DNA of 64,000 nt, from contig OX465119.1 in assembly GCA_949987565.1 (NCBI GenBank), positions 12,748,119 through 12,812,118 on the forward strand. The letters run 5' to 3'. Under the pieces are notes generated by a model. It searched no databases and had not been told where the DNA came from. It was given only the letters and a program-made list of their open reading frames with translations. The position numbers and the translations under genes were made by a program. The stretch is from Luidia sarsii. Taxonomy: Eukaryota > Echinodermata > Asteroidea > Paxillosida > Luidiidae. This document shows, one piece after another, positions 35,276 through 46,915 of the stretch. Every line of letters starts with the position of its first letter. The first letter of the stretch is position 1.

Positions 35276-35654
35276 TAATCCCCCCCCCAAAAAAAAGAGA
35301 CCACAGCAACCAACCATCCAATGCCCTGATTGCTTATCCCTCCCAAGGAAAATGGCCGCATTCCTGCGTAATGAAAGAGGAATGTCAATAGATATTGAAG
35401 GTCAACTAGAGTCACCTCCAACTTACGTGTAGGTCACTCATTTTATCTTGGCAAGCTGGCAGTGCACAATGTGTACCACAGTTCCTCCTTGCATTTTAAT
35501 TTTATATCAACCAATCTTGTTTTTTTATCAAAAAGGAACCGAACAGAAACAGTGCCTGATGTGTTTTGTTAAGTTTGTACCCTAGTAGTGGCCTTGGTGA
35601 GCAAGCCCTGTAGGAGGTGGGGGGGGGGGAGGTTGGTCATTCATCAGGGCCTGC

Positions 35655-35935
35655 TCAAATTGCTGGTCGTTCCTCTTTGTGGAATGGAATATCATTTTTT
35701 GGGGGGGGTCCTTTGTGAAATGTCTTGCTAGGATTGGTGTCAGGCTTTGTAACCTTTTGAGATTTGAAACTAATATAAGGACTTGATACTTTGGATTGAT
35801 TTGGCTTGAAGTTTGTCTCCGCCCCATTCCCCTCCCCCCCCCCCTCCTCCCCCCCAAAAGAAACCCCCTGCCATTTCCTATTCAGAGGGCCTGACATTGA
35901 GATACGAGCAGGACATTTCTCAGGAAAGGTGCAGC
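35655..35935. repeat. Degraded family B fragments
   Basis: A plus fragment near 35725 (TCTTGCTAGGATTGGTGTCA, TTTTGAGATTTG) and a minus fragment near 35884 (GAGGGCCTGACATTGAGATA, AGCAGGACATTTCTCA). Confidence 0.5.
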
Positions 35936-35949
35936 TACAGTAGGTTCTT

Positions 35950-36295
35950 AATGGGACCGTTTCCATCGCCCAAATAATCGCGATTTAAATGGCGATTCAA
36001 AATCCTTTTTCCTATTTTGGCTCGCATGCACAGAGGCCAAAAAATCGCGAGCCGACTGTGGTGAGTAGTAAATGGTGGGTGGGTCCATGAGAATGGCCCG
36101 TGCAGGGAAACATATAAACAAGCACGGCACTTCCTGTCAATCAGAGCGTGAGCAGTACATTGCGGGATTGAACAGCGTTCCCACACACATCGCGTCGCAA
36201 ATAAACGCGATTATTTGAAAAAGTCTCACTCTTAGTGGAGTCCGAATTGTGATTCAAATCCCACTAATAATCGCCTTTAGTGTGTAACCAGCCTC
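35950..36295 (+). mobile_element. Family C MITE
   Basis: Begins GGGACCGTTTCCATCGCCCA, AATAATCGCGATTTAAAT; continues CAAAAAATCGCGAGCCGACT, ACTTCCTGTCAATCAGAGCG, AACGCGATTATTTGAAAAAG, AGTGGAGTCCGAATTGTGAT; ends CGCCTTTAGTGTGTAACCAG. All major family blocks are in order. Confidence 0.75.
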
Positions 36296-37399
36296 AGGAC
36301 CATGGTTAGACCCAGTAGACAGTTCTACATTCGGTCAAATGCCAGCCTGTGAACAATCATGTACTAGGCATGGGTGGTACTTTTCGCTGACATACTTTCA
36401 AAACAGTTCCCTCATGAGGCTTTATATATTACCAGCTTGGTTACTGTAACGTCAGTCACGGGTAAAACCTCCTGATTCGGAAAAGCCCAAATGTGGACGG
36501 CGTTAAGTAAGATTGATCTGACCCCTTTGAAATGTAACCATCATCTCGCTAATAATGTTCCTGTTTCAATTTGTTTGTCTTAAAGTGCAGCGGGAACGCA
36601 GCACAAGTCTCCTGCCCTCTCAAAATGTCGCTCCCCCTAAAACTCCCCACTGTCATTCCCCCTCCAGCCCCCCCCCCCCCCGGTGCAGTGACAATCAGAA
36701 CAGTGGATGAAACAAAAATTCAAGACAGCATCCCTTAAAGCTCGGGGAATACATGTAGCTTCTCCCACGAACTGACCCTGTTTGCCATTTTCTCAACTCG
36801 ACATCTTCCCGGTCCCTTCCCGTCGTGCGCCCTCCCCTCTGCCCCCGCCCCTTCTGTTTGAGGAACATTGATCGCTCTAAAAAAGAATCCCCCTCTTATT
36901 TTGAAGGCAAACTAAACAACTGGCGGGCCTTTTAACGTCGCCCCCCCCCCCCCCCCCCTGACATAATGCCCGAGGGGAGAGAAGAGGAGAGAGGAAAAAA
37001 AAAACAGAGACGAACTCATCGATACTTTTTCATGACCGACTTTGTCCGTTTACTGCCACTTAGCTCCTCAGGATTGACTTTGAATAACAGTGGAGGAATT
37101 CTCTGATCCGCCCCTGCATGTGCGCAGGATTGTCATTGTATATTTAACAGTGAGGTGCTCCCCCCCCCCTACATATAAGATGGGCCACCTTGGTTGTCCA
37201 AATCTAGTTGTACCTCTAAAAAAAAAATATATCTGACATAAAGGAAAGGACATTTAAAAAAAAAAAAATTAAAAATAGCAAAAACAATTTTCTGTCAAGA
37301 AAACATTGCTTCGCCTTGCTCGTGTATGGTAAAATTACAGGTTTTTCTGTACTCTTAACATGTTTCTGGGATGCTCCCCTTACCCAGCAAAAATAATTG

Positions 37400-37740
37400 A
37401 CTGTTTGGCAAGTTCTACATGTACATGTGTACACCTGTGGTCTGGAAAAGCTCAGATGGTAAGAGCGCTGGTACGTTAAAACCAAAGGTCTCGGGTTCAA
37501 GTCCCGGTTCGGTCCAATTTTGTTTTGCCAATTTTTCAACCACCAACCCCCTCCCATAAAAATTGAGATATACGGCAGTTATTGATGAGATGCTTCTGGA
37601 CTGGTGCCCCCACCCCGGCAAAGACTAGTTGACTCTTTGGGAAGCCACCCATCTAAGGGTTGAAATAGCTCAGGTGGTAAGAGCGCTGGCGCACTAGTCC
37701 AAGCGGTCGTGGGTTCAAGTCCCCGTTCAGTCCCATTTCC
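37400..37740 (+). mobile_element. Two tandem tRNA-derived SINEs (family J)
   Basis: Copy 1 has A box AGCTCAGATGGTAAGAGCGC (37449 on) and B box GGGTTCAAGTCCCGG (about 37493). Copy 2 has a body (CGGCAGTTATTGATGAGATG, CCCCCACCCCGGCAAAGACT), A box AGCTCAGGTGGTAAGAGCGC (37669 on) and B box GGGTTCAAGTCC (about 37710). The tRNA-like parts lack a foldable acceptor stem and a CCA-type end, so these are SINEs rather than tRNA genes. Confidence 0.75.
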
Positions 37741-39199
37741 TCGGGCAATTTGTCGACCCCTACTGTCCCCTCCTCACTGGGCTCGTCAGATAAAAGGACA
37801 CAATACATGTACTGTGTACGCACAGTATGTTGGGAGGAGAGACGGACTGGTGCTTGATGAGATTGCTGGGCGATGTTATCGAGTTTGTCGGGAGCTGCGA
37901 ATCTGGGTCGTCCAAAGGTCACAGGAGTCCCATTCAGCTCTGGTTCCAGCCCGTTCTGTGTACCCAACTGCTACACCCGACACCGAGTTTGGGTGTGTTT
38001 TTTTTTTCCCATCTTTCTTCTTCTTCTGTGTTTTCTTTCTGTAACAGCACGCTATTCCGTGCCAAAGGGCAATTGCCCCGAGTTTGTGCAAATGTTGAAA
38101 ACTGCCACCTCTTTGCTCTTGGGCCTAGGGTCCTTCCATACTCTAGCTGAATATTTTGAGATCCAAATTGTCTCGATATTTGCAACCCAGGGAGTGTCAC
38201 ATCTCCTCAGCTTTGATTTGAAAGCCAAATGTCACTTATGGGGACAAAGTCGTCGGAATCATGCAGGAGAAAAGTGGAGACATTGAAATATCGAAAAGGA
38301 GATCTGACTTTGAAATTTGAATGTGCCCAATTCGCTCCTCTAGTGAAACGTGCTGTTTCAGAAGAAATTTGAGAAAAAAACAAGCTCATAAGTGTTTTTC
38401 AAAAGGTTACTATATGAACATTTGATTAAAACGCACCCTTTTAGGGAATATTTGTTTTGATTCATCAGCTTCTTTAAACTTCTGAGATTTTGTAATTTTC
38501 TCATTTGAAGTCTGTACAAAAGCAGTTTGCAACATACTTTTCCCACTACTTTTTGAAGAAGACAAAAAGCCCCAAAACAAGCAGTAGACCGAGCTGAATT
38601 GGCCGACGACATTTGCCTCTGAGAAACACGACCTGCCCAGCTGCCGCACTTGACATCCGCAAACGCAACATGTACTCGCATGCCCGGACACAATCCAGGC
38701 GGGACTCTGTTACATGCGGCCTGCCGTCAACAGCGCCTTTGAAAGGGAGGAGGGAGAGGCGGTGTGTGTGTGGGGGTTGGGGGAAGGGATTGATTGAGGA
38801 AGAGAGAGTGAGAGAGACGGATGGAACGGTTCAGCTCAGTTGCCCAAATGCCAATGGCCTTCATTAACATAGGATTATTTACCTGAACACTTGTCAAAGC
38901 TGTCGGTTTGTATAGAGGGAGAGGGAGAGGGAGAGCGGGAGGGAAAAACAGGGTTCGTACTGTGCCACTCAGCAACGATAACAGCCGAGGATTGAGTGTC
39001 CTCTGCCAACGTGATGCTGCGAGGAGAGGGAAAGGAAAGACAAGAAGTCGCTAAAAAACAAAATTGCCAAGAAAAATAGAAAAAAAACCCGGCTTGATTG
39101 TCCTTTTCGCAGCCTGAGTGGTTGAGCGGAACGGGGGAGAGGTCATTAGCTGCGGCTGAGCCTTGCCAGTGGAGTAGGGTGTCTAGTTTTATTTTTTAT

Positions 39200-40899
39200 T
39201 GTATGCGTGCGGACTTTGACACGCAAGGTAACCACGCAACTCTGCCGGCATAAGTGACGTGTCGTTCTCTCCAAGCTTTGACCCACAGCTGTCTTTTGTC
39301 TGTTTATCTCTCTCTCTTTTATTTCATTGCAAAAAAAACAAACAACAAAGAAAACATGCTGACAGGGGTGGGGGAGTAGGTGATAATCTGAAAAAGGAAC
39401 AGAGCAGTGGGGGAAGGGAGAGCGTTGAAAACCGCAAGGTTTCTGTCACCGAGGGTAGATTGGGGGGGGGGCAAAGTACAGAGACGATTTCTTGCCCAAC
39501 GAACGAGATAAACAAAAGCGAGGCCGTGCCACAGAATCAGCTGTAGTCGGTGCACCCAGCGAGACAAGCCCAGCGAGTCGTTCCTCCTCTTTTCTTCCGC
39601 GGAATTTCAGCCGGGGTGTCGATTTCTTTTCCGACTCCTCCCCGCTTCCCTCGTTCTTCACAATCATCGCAAACCCTTCTGAAATGACTTCATCTTTTTC
39701 CCCTCCGTCCGATTCTCGGCGCCGTTTCCCTCATCATCCCCGTTCGGTGACTTCTCGGTAATACTTTTCCCCAGAGCGCCGGGGTTCCCGGATTCGCGGG
39801 GAATGCCGGAAGGGAGATGAGAGTGGGTGTGGAAGCCGAGCCTATGAGGGCTTTGTGCGAGAGCGATCGGAAGGATGCCCTCGCTTGACCGTTTTTCGCA
39901 GACATCGCCAACCCCCTTCCCCCCCCAAAAAAAAGGGGCAAGGGTTTGGAAGCCAGTGCGAGGGTCCTGTCAGCACCTGCTCTTCGTGGAAGCGATCCGC
40001 CCACACTCCCCTCCTCCTGTCCTCCCCACTCTTTCTTCTCCTTTCTCTTGGACGGGATTCGCCAAAACTCGCTCAGGCATCTCCAAATACACCCCGCTCG
40101 GAGGAGACCTGCCTGCCCCCCCCCTCCTATGTCCTCCCTCTGCCGCAAACTGTTTGTTGCCCACTGAAGTGGAAGCGATGATCCTGGCACACGCTCGATG
40201 CATAAAAGCGAGGAGGGACACGCGTCGGAACGTCACTTGGACTCGGAAAGACGGCCAGAGGGAACGCTGCGATCGAGACTCGACTTGGCCAAGACGGTCG
40301 GTCGGTTTGGTTTGTTTTTTTGGGAGGGCGTGAGCTTTCTTGGCTGGATAGGAGTGGGTTTCTGATTGGACGTTCGTCGGCAGCCTCCATTGCTGCCGTG
40401 TCATCGTTGGATTGCTTGAGGACGCCGGGCCTGGAGATGTGACTTGCAGGAGAAAGAGGAACTGTCTGACACTGCAAAAGTTTCCAGTTTCGTATCGGCT
40501 GCTGTCCTCACTCTCTCTCTCTCTCTCGCTCTCTCTCTCCCTGCACTGTGCAGTTTGATGTTGAATGACACATGCATTATCAGCGCATACATGTATGTAC
40601 ATGTACATGTACCATCTGGTCTGTAACTCATAGTACCATCTACACGTTTCCCACAACGTGCTGTGTCAGCTGAAACACTCTCCTCCTACTCCTCCTCCTC
40701 CTCCTCCTCACTGCAACCAAGACTATAAACTGGCCGCTACCTCTCTCCGAGTGCGTTAATCCTCCGGCGATTCCCGCGGCAACATCGACGGACCGCATCC
40801 CAGTCAGTCTGAAATCAAAGCTCACCGCCGCGACGCCGGCACGAAACTACGGTCCATCTTCTGCTGAACTCCCCCGTAGTCAGGCCAGGAGTGTCCCTC
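39200..40899 (+). promoter_or_regulatory. PDE7: Probable internal PDE7 promoter and 5' UTR of the short isoform
   Basis: About 1.7 kb with few dispersed repeats and more CpG than the flanks, especially 39540-40320 and 40740-40900 (for example GCGAGAGCGATCGGA, GGACACGCGTCGGAACGTC). It ends at a coding exon that opens after an in-frame stop at 40810. Minor CT (40509-40536) and TCC (40681-40708) tracts lie within. No TATA box or start site was assigned. Promoter status is inferred from composition and position. Confidence 0.4.
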
Positions 40900-40984
40900 A
40901 TGAAGTTCAGTCAGTCAACAGTGATATGCGCTTGTGTCGCGCCGGCGTGCTACACCCAGCTAACGTCCAACATGAAGGTGGTCG
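40900..40984 (+). CDS. PDE7: PDE7-like phosphodiesterase, alternative first coding exon (short isoform)
   Basis: ATG 40900 is the first ATG after an in-frame TGA at 40810. The frame encodes 28 residues, MKFSQSTVICACVAPACY then TQLTSNMKVV, and ends one base into the next codon at a consensus donor GTGAGT (40985). That phase 1 end joins the GA of the exon at 48156 to read VVGDVRVKS, which parallels PDE7B (CVCMLGDIRLRG) and PDE7A (RMLGDVRVRS). Vertebrate PDE7 genes also use alternative first exons that splice at or near this place. Three cysteines within ten residues (ICACVAPAC) are unusual and could be acylated or redox-sensitive, which is speculative. This isoform would lack the RRGGIS motif. 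No repeat family overlaps the exon. Confidence 0.65.
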
Positions 40985-41719
40985 GTGAGTTGGCATGGCA
41001 ACAGTTGTTGCTGTTTTGGGGTTTTATTCTCTCGTCTTAACCGAGCTCCCATCTTGCATCACAGATTATCTAGCCTGGGTCGTTCTGCCAAAATTCACAC
41101 GAATGTCCGATTTGAGTATTGAGTGTTTAGAACTGTAATTTGTCTGTGGGATGGATATCAATTTTTCTTTTTTTAGAGGAACATCTGTCCGCTCGTAATT
41201 AAAGGCATGACGACAGGCCGGTAAATGTCAGTGTGCGTGCAATTGATGACATGGTGTTTGTGTGCCCTGTGTCACATTTATTGATGTGTTGGAGAGGGGA
41301 ATGGGCTGCATAGTGTTATGTTTAGGCTATGGCATTAGGATAAGCATTCAGTGCTTGTTATTAGATGTTGCTGGTTTGCACGGCGGAAGCACAATGTGGA
41401 ACGCTTGCAATGATGCCATGCATGAAGTACAGATCCTCTCATACCAGAATTGGAATGGCTTTGAAAGTCTGAAAAGAAAAGATAACAACATGTAGATGTT
41501 TTGCGTCTTAAAGGAGAATCTGCTTTAATTTGAGGATTCTCCCCTCCCCCCTCTTCTCCAACTCTCAGATAGAGTGTGTGTGTGTGTGTCCATGATCTGT
41601 CTCCTGGACTCTTAATTCCAGAAAAAAAATGGAAAAGGTGAAACGAACCAAAAAAGAAGACGAAGAAGAAGAAAAAACCCTGAGGCATTATTGTGTTGGC
41701 GGCGAGTGTTTGTCTCCTT

Positions 41720-41761
41720 TCCTCCCTCCTTCCTTCCCCTCTCTCCCTCTCTCTTTCTTTT

Positions 41762-41805
<44 letters not shown>
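41720..41805. repeat. Pyrimidine tract with (CT)n
   Basis: C/T-rich sequence ending in CT dinucleotides, followed downstream (41921-42010) by poly-C runs. Confidence 0.9.
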
Positions 41806-41806
<1 letters not shown>

Positions 41807-43284
41807 ATCCCACCCGACATAGTTTTGTCGCCCTGACATATGGTTGGGGCGTCAGAAATCTACTTCGGGGAATCAGCTCGCGGTCGACTCACCAACGTGT
41901 TTTGGTTTTGGGTTTTCGTTCCCCCCCCCCCCCCACCCCCCCCCCGTCGCCTAGCAGAGTGGATTTCCACCCACCCCCGCTACTGCCCAACCCCCCAACC
42001 CCCCCCCCCTTTCTTTTTTTCCTCCCTCTAGGCAACCGGGGATATTCTCCGTGTTTCTCAGTTATTCTCTCCCTTCCCCTGACTGTTGTCACAAGTAAAA
42101 TCTTCTGTTTACGGGAAGAAAATCTCAGGCCAATCTTTGGGTTTTTTGTTTTGTTTTTTTTTTCACGTGGAAGAGCGTTCACTGGGCAAGAATTGTCTTT
42201 TGTTTGGAAGGTGTGGTTTTTTTTTAGTCGCAAAATATGGAGTCTGAGTGACTGAGTCACAAGTCACATCTCTCGAGTCGTCCAGGTTTTTCAACGGGTC
42301 GTGCAAATCAACTCCGAGTCATAGAGTTTAAGAATCAAGTCTGAGACAGAGACTGGAGTCGGAGCTCAGCCCCTGGAATGATGCTGCTCTTCCTCAGAGG
42401 ATTTCCCAGTGGCTTTTTGGTGTTGTTTTTGTCTTTCCTGAATTTGTTGAAATTCCGCTGAAGGGAATTTCATGACAAAAGGTGCTTTCCTGGTCTTCCC
42501 GCAAATGATTGCACAATAGAGTTTTTAAAGTTAGGGTCAGGGTGACTCGAGTGCAAAGTCCACCCAAAGAAAAATTCTATCGTTTCAGATTGCGTGCAGA
42601 GCACAGGTTGCAGACCTTGCCCCCTAACAAACACCCCCACCCCCTAAATCCCCACCCCCAGGGGAACCCCCCCCCCCCAGACACAGAGTGCACAGTAGCC
42701 ACTGAATATCTATCACCAAACAGCCTGTGTGCTCACACATCATAAAAGTGGACTTTGTCCTTGCATTAAGAAAAAAAAAAAAAATAGGTTCTTATTCTTA
42801 ATAGAATCGGAGACACAGAAGGGAGGGCGGGTTGTATGATTCTACCGAACATAAGTTGTCGCTCGTAAATCTTTATCCTCTCGACATTTTCGGTTGGGCT
42901 AATGGGATAATTGGACCGTTGGTAATTGCATTTCAAACGCTAATTAATAAATAGTGGGTTTCCCTGGAAATATACAGTTAATGGTTGCACGCTTCTGACA
43001 CCTCACAATTCAGCGTGCTCATTCAAACATCCGGTGTAAACTCAACCAGCTGTTTATCTCTACATTGTTGCGCACAAAGTCTCGAATTACACATTGTACA
43101 TGCAGTCCAGAAAGTGGCGGCGGGGGGGGGGGGAGATTTTAGGCATGCGCAGTTCAGCATGAAAAAATAAGATAAACGTTTTAATCACGATTCACTTTTT
43201 GCCACTTTAAAAAAAAAATTGATTTATCAATCACAATCTATTTTTGATAATTTTCCAAGCCTGAACACGTGAAATACACAATCT

Positions 43285-43412
43285 CATTCTGTTGGCATTC
43301 TCAAAGGCAGAGAAAGGTCCTGCTAGGATTGAAATGTCAGGCCCACTGAATTTTGAGATTTGCATTTTGGTAATTTTAGTCAGTAAGCAGTTTGCAACAT
43401 TTTTGCACCTCA
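43285..43412 (+). repeat. Family B repeat with full tail
   Basis: Core AGAAAGGTCCTGCTAGGATT, GAAATGTCAGGCCCACTGAA, then TTTTGAGATTTGCATTTTGG, TAATTTTAGTCAGTAAGCAG, TTTGCAACATTTTTG. The start is a short inverted CTCAAAGGCAGAGAAAGG. Confidence 0.8.
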
Positions 43413-43479
43413 GTCCAATCCAAGATTGCTCGGTCACCTTAACTTGCAAAGAAATCTGTAATGCGCCATTACTGTGACT

Positions 43480-43780
43480 GCCTCCCTCTCCCTCTTCCCC
43501 TCTCTCTCCTCCCCCCCCCCTCTCTCTCTCTTTCTCTCTCCCTCTCCCTCTCCCTCTCCCTCTCTCTCTCCCTCTCCCTCTCCCTCTCCCTCTCCCTCTC
43601 CCTCTCCCTCTCCCTCTCCCTCTCCCTCTCCCTCTCCCTCTCCCTCTCCCTCTCCCTCTCCCTCTCCCTCTCCCTCTCCCTCTCCCTCTCCCTCTCCCTC
43701 TCCCTCTCCCTCTCCCTCTCCCTCTCCCTCTCCCTCTCCCTCTCCCTCTCCCTCTCCCTCTCCCTCTCCCTCTCCCTCTG
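43480..43780. repeat. (CTCCCT)n hexanucleotide satellite
   Basis: From about 43540 to 43778 the hexamer is essentially perfect, a homopyrimidine mirror repeat. It is open in all frames and translates to SLSLSL, PSPSPS or RGRGRG. Confidence 0.97.
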
Positions 43781-44246
43781 CATTTCCCTGAAAAGGTCAC
43801 AAAAATAACCCTGCTGGCAGTCATTGCAAGCCAAGAAGACATTGACATGGAAGCGTGTTGGTGAATGCAAGAGTGTCATAGACCCTCATCTGATTTTGAG
43901 CCCACATTAGACAGGTCGGCTTCAAGTCACCATCTCAAATCATGGACCAAAAGTTTTTACATGCAAGCAGGGATGAAAAAAATTCACTTCCAATTTGTTA
44001 TTTATTTATTTATTTATTTAAAAGCTGGCTGAATATTTGTTATCCACCAGGTTCCAAATCTCCTGGTGGACAATTTTGGACGACTAGATTCATTTATCAG
44101 GAAAACTTCTTGTCTTACAGCTCTGTTTTCTGCAGGGTGAAAGTTTGCCACCCATTTTAGAATTCTGTGGGTCGAAATCTGCATTCTATTTTCTCCCGTC
44201 AGATTCATTGCAAAAATTCAATTTGAAATGTTTGCAAAAATTTAGA

Positions 44247-44440
44247 AATTGGACCGGGACTTGAACCCGAGATCTCTGGATTAATGTACAAGTGCTCTTC
44301 CATCTGAGCCATCCAGCCCTTAGATGGGTGGCCTTCCTAAATTGTCAACTATAGTCTTTGCCTGGGTGGGGGCGCCAGTCAGAAGCATTTCAACCATTAC
44401 TGCCGTAACCTCCAGAGATCAACCCCCCCCCCCCCCGCTT
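44247..44440 (-). mobile_element. tRNA-derived SINE (family J), best copy
   Basis: Minus-strand order: GGTTACGGCAGTAATGGTTG, GAAATGCTTCTGACTGGC, GCCCCCACCCAGGCAAAGAC, AGTTGACAATTTAGGAAGGC, CACCCATCTAAGGGCTGG, A box TGGCTCAGATGGAAGAGC, B box GGGTTCAAGTCCCGGTCC. Relics at 31296-31482, 37560-37735 and 44520-44610 share this order. Confidence 0.75.
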
Positions 44441-45284
44441 CCATTCAGATGCAAACAACCAATTGTTGTAAACCTGGCTACAGCAGCTCAACAATCACAC
44501 AAAGTGGATACAGCTTTTTCAATTCAAGGGCTGAATAGTTTACCGTAGATAGGAGAGTGCTACGTTAATCCATAGGTCAAGGACTCCAGACCCGGTCCAG
44601 TCGAAGTTTTCTTTGCCAATTTTTAAAAATTTGTTTCCAAAAGATCCCAGTCAGTTTTTCCTTTGTTTGTTTGACTTGAAGTCTGTGCAGTTATTGCCTC
44701 AGTCTGATATTGTACTATTGCCAACTACGAGAATGGTGTCACTCTTGTGTCATATTTTGTCGTCAAAAGACGTATGCCGTTGCACTTTCTGCCGTCAAAT
44801 TTTCACCATTAGCCGGCTCGGATGTCAGGCACTGTCCAATTCTCTCGTCACATTCCCCCTCTGAGAATTTGACTTTTTTTCTCCCGTGACCTTTGGAGAA
44901 GGGTCCCAGGTTTGAAACATCTGACACTCTGATCTTTTCATTTCTCCCGGCGAATTCTGATGACGAGTTTTGTAGACGTGGAATTCTACCGTCTGCCGAC
45001 GTGTACAGTAGCAGCCGCAGTCAATCAAAAATTTTAAATCCGGTTTCGTCCCCCCGTTAATTGGGGTGTCCGGATTCATCTCATGGGATTGGGATTTGGT
45101 GGAGCAAGATTTTGAAAGGTCGGCTGCCCTTCCTGATGCCAATCGCAGTTTTTCGGTGGTGGGCCTAGCCTTTGGTCAGCCAAGACAACCATGCAAGGCA
45201 GCAAGCTTAAAACAATAGTGCTGGATGGCCGCCTTTTGCTCTCAGAGCTGACGCCCTTTTTTTAGATTCTACCAGCAAGCGTCG

Positions 45285-45585
45285 CGCTTAAGGTTTTTTT
45301 TACTAGCCCACCGGGCTAGTAAATTTAGTTTTTGTGCTAGCCCGTAGCAAGTTTTACTAGCCCTGTATAATTAATATTAAATTTAACAAGGTTATTAGGT
45401 CAAGTAAAACAAATTCTTAGTTTCTACTTTCTCATCCCCGCCCGCATTTTTTATTTTTTTTGGCCGCCACACCACTGTCTACTTTTTTCTAGTCTGCGGG
45501 CTAGCAAAGTGGTCATTTTACTAGCCCGTGGCTGTTTTACTAGACAATGACCACCGGGCTAGTGCTAAGGTTGAGCCCTGATCAG
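45285..45585. mobile_element. GCTAGCCC-rich inverted-repeat element
   Basis: The left end CGCGCTTAAGGTTTTTTTTA, CTAGCCCACCGGGCTAGTAA and right end GACCACCGGGCTAGTGCTAA, GGTTGAGCCCTGA are inverted relatives. TTTTACTAGCCC recurs at least four times inside. AT-rich centre, no coding frame. Probably a MITE. Confidence 0.65.
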
Positions 45586-46640
45586 GGTAACCAACTACCC
45601 TTATTGGATTTCTCCATGAAACCTGATGGTTTAGTGGCCGACAAATTTTAAAGAAATTTAAATTTTTAAAAGAAATTTTTTAGTTTTTGTAAAGAATTAT
45701 TTTAACAGATTACAATTTTAAAGGATATTTTTCTTTAAAAGTGAAATAATTTCTAGATATTTGCTTGAACAGCCTATTTGGCAACTGATTGTGTCCAGAC
45801 ATTACAAATTCACCTGCCTGATTGTGTGCACTGTTAATTTTAAGAGAAAATTTATAATGAGTTGCGTGGACTGACAAAAGAAAAAATATGTCATTATTTG
45901 GTGGGTTTTTTTCTGAGGGACACCAAGCCTTTCATACCGTACACGCACTACATGTTGTAATGCCCTTTGTTTTGTCAAGGGATGTTGTTCCAATGTGTTG
46001 GAATGCGTCTGCCCTGCCACACGATAAACCTTTATTGTATAGATACAGTAGGGTTATAGGGATTGGGGGCTATTTATCATTTCCCCGCATCCGTTTTACC
46101 CCCTTTCCCAACCACCCCCCCCCCCATTATATGATTGCGCCCTGTCGTCATTGTGGTTTCACCTGGAAGGGTTGCTGTGGCAACGCAAGCAGTGGGAATT
46201 ATTCCCCCCCCCCAGCATTGAAATCGATGGTTGTGTGATGGTTGTGGTTACTTTTCTCCCCTTCCATCCACTGTACTTGGAATGAAAAGTAAAGAGTGTA
46301 GAATGGAATGATTAGAAAATTTGGAGGGAAAAGGTTTTTTTTTAAATTTATTTGGTGAGCGGTTAATATTGCTTGGTTACGCGGCAGTGTATTTGCAGTT
46401 GTCTGTCCTGCGGCCGATTTCCGCAAAACTCGTCGTAACTTGAGATCGATCGTTAGACGATAATCGGCGCACTAAAAACTGTATGACCCCCTGAGGATAG
46501 GGATGTAATTTACCCACCGGGCAGTGGGTTGGGATGGATCGTAAGGCTCTGTGAAGGTTTGTGAATAGGATGATGTTTTCCCTTTCAGTGACGCTGCCTC
46601 TCTGGTGACCCGTGGAACAAAAAATGTATAAAACACTTAA

Positions 46641-46915
46641 AGCCCTTACACAACATTGGTTGAGGTCAAAGAATAGCATCAATACGATGTCTGATCCAAC
46701 ATATGCATGAAATAGCACACCTGTGAAAATTTCAGCTCAATCCGCCAACCGAGTATCAAGAAAATCGTGAAAAACGCTTCATTTGTTTCGCGAAAATGCA
46801 GCATTCAATGGCGTACTGTTCCGAAAAATAGTTTAGATACAGTGTACATGTATCGGTGAGACGTAAACTATTTCTTTTACTATTTTCTCCCAAAATACAG
46901 CATTTAAGGCAGAAA
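46641..46915 (+). mobile_element. Diverged relative of family D
   Basis: TTAA (46637-46640) then AGCCCTTACACAACATTGGT, TGAGGTCAAAGA, with looser similarity later (TATCAAGAAAATCGTGAAAA, AATAGTTTAGATAC). The right end is not clear. Confidence 0.5.

Noticed and set aside
34152..35432. 426-codon open frame on the plus strand
   Set aside because: It is almost wholly CCTCCCTG octamer translated as proline/serine/leucine. All three frames and the minus strand are open in the same way, so the openness is compositional.
37441..37515. tRNA gene
   Set aside because: A and B boxes are good, but the acceptor stem does not pair and sister copies are clearly dispersed SINEs.
39690..40656. Minus-strand frames of 166 and 228 codons opposite the putative internal promoter
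   Set aside because: They lack recognisable domains, and long frames are expected by chance in GC-richer DNA. An antisense transcript cannot be excluded.
43474..43848. Overlapping SL, PS and RGRG repeat frames on both strands
   Set aside because: They are translations of (CTCCCT)n. RG repeats suggest RNA-binding proteins but no flanking domain or splice context supports a gene.
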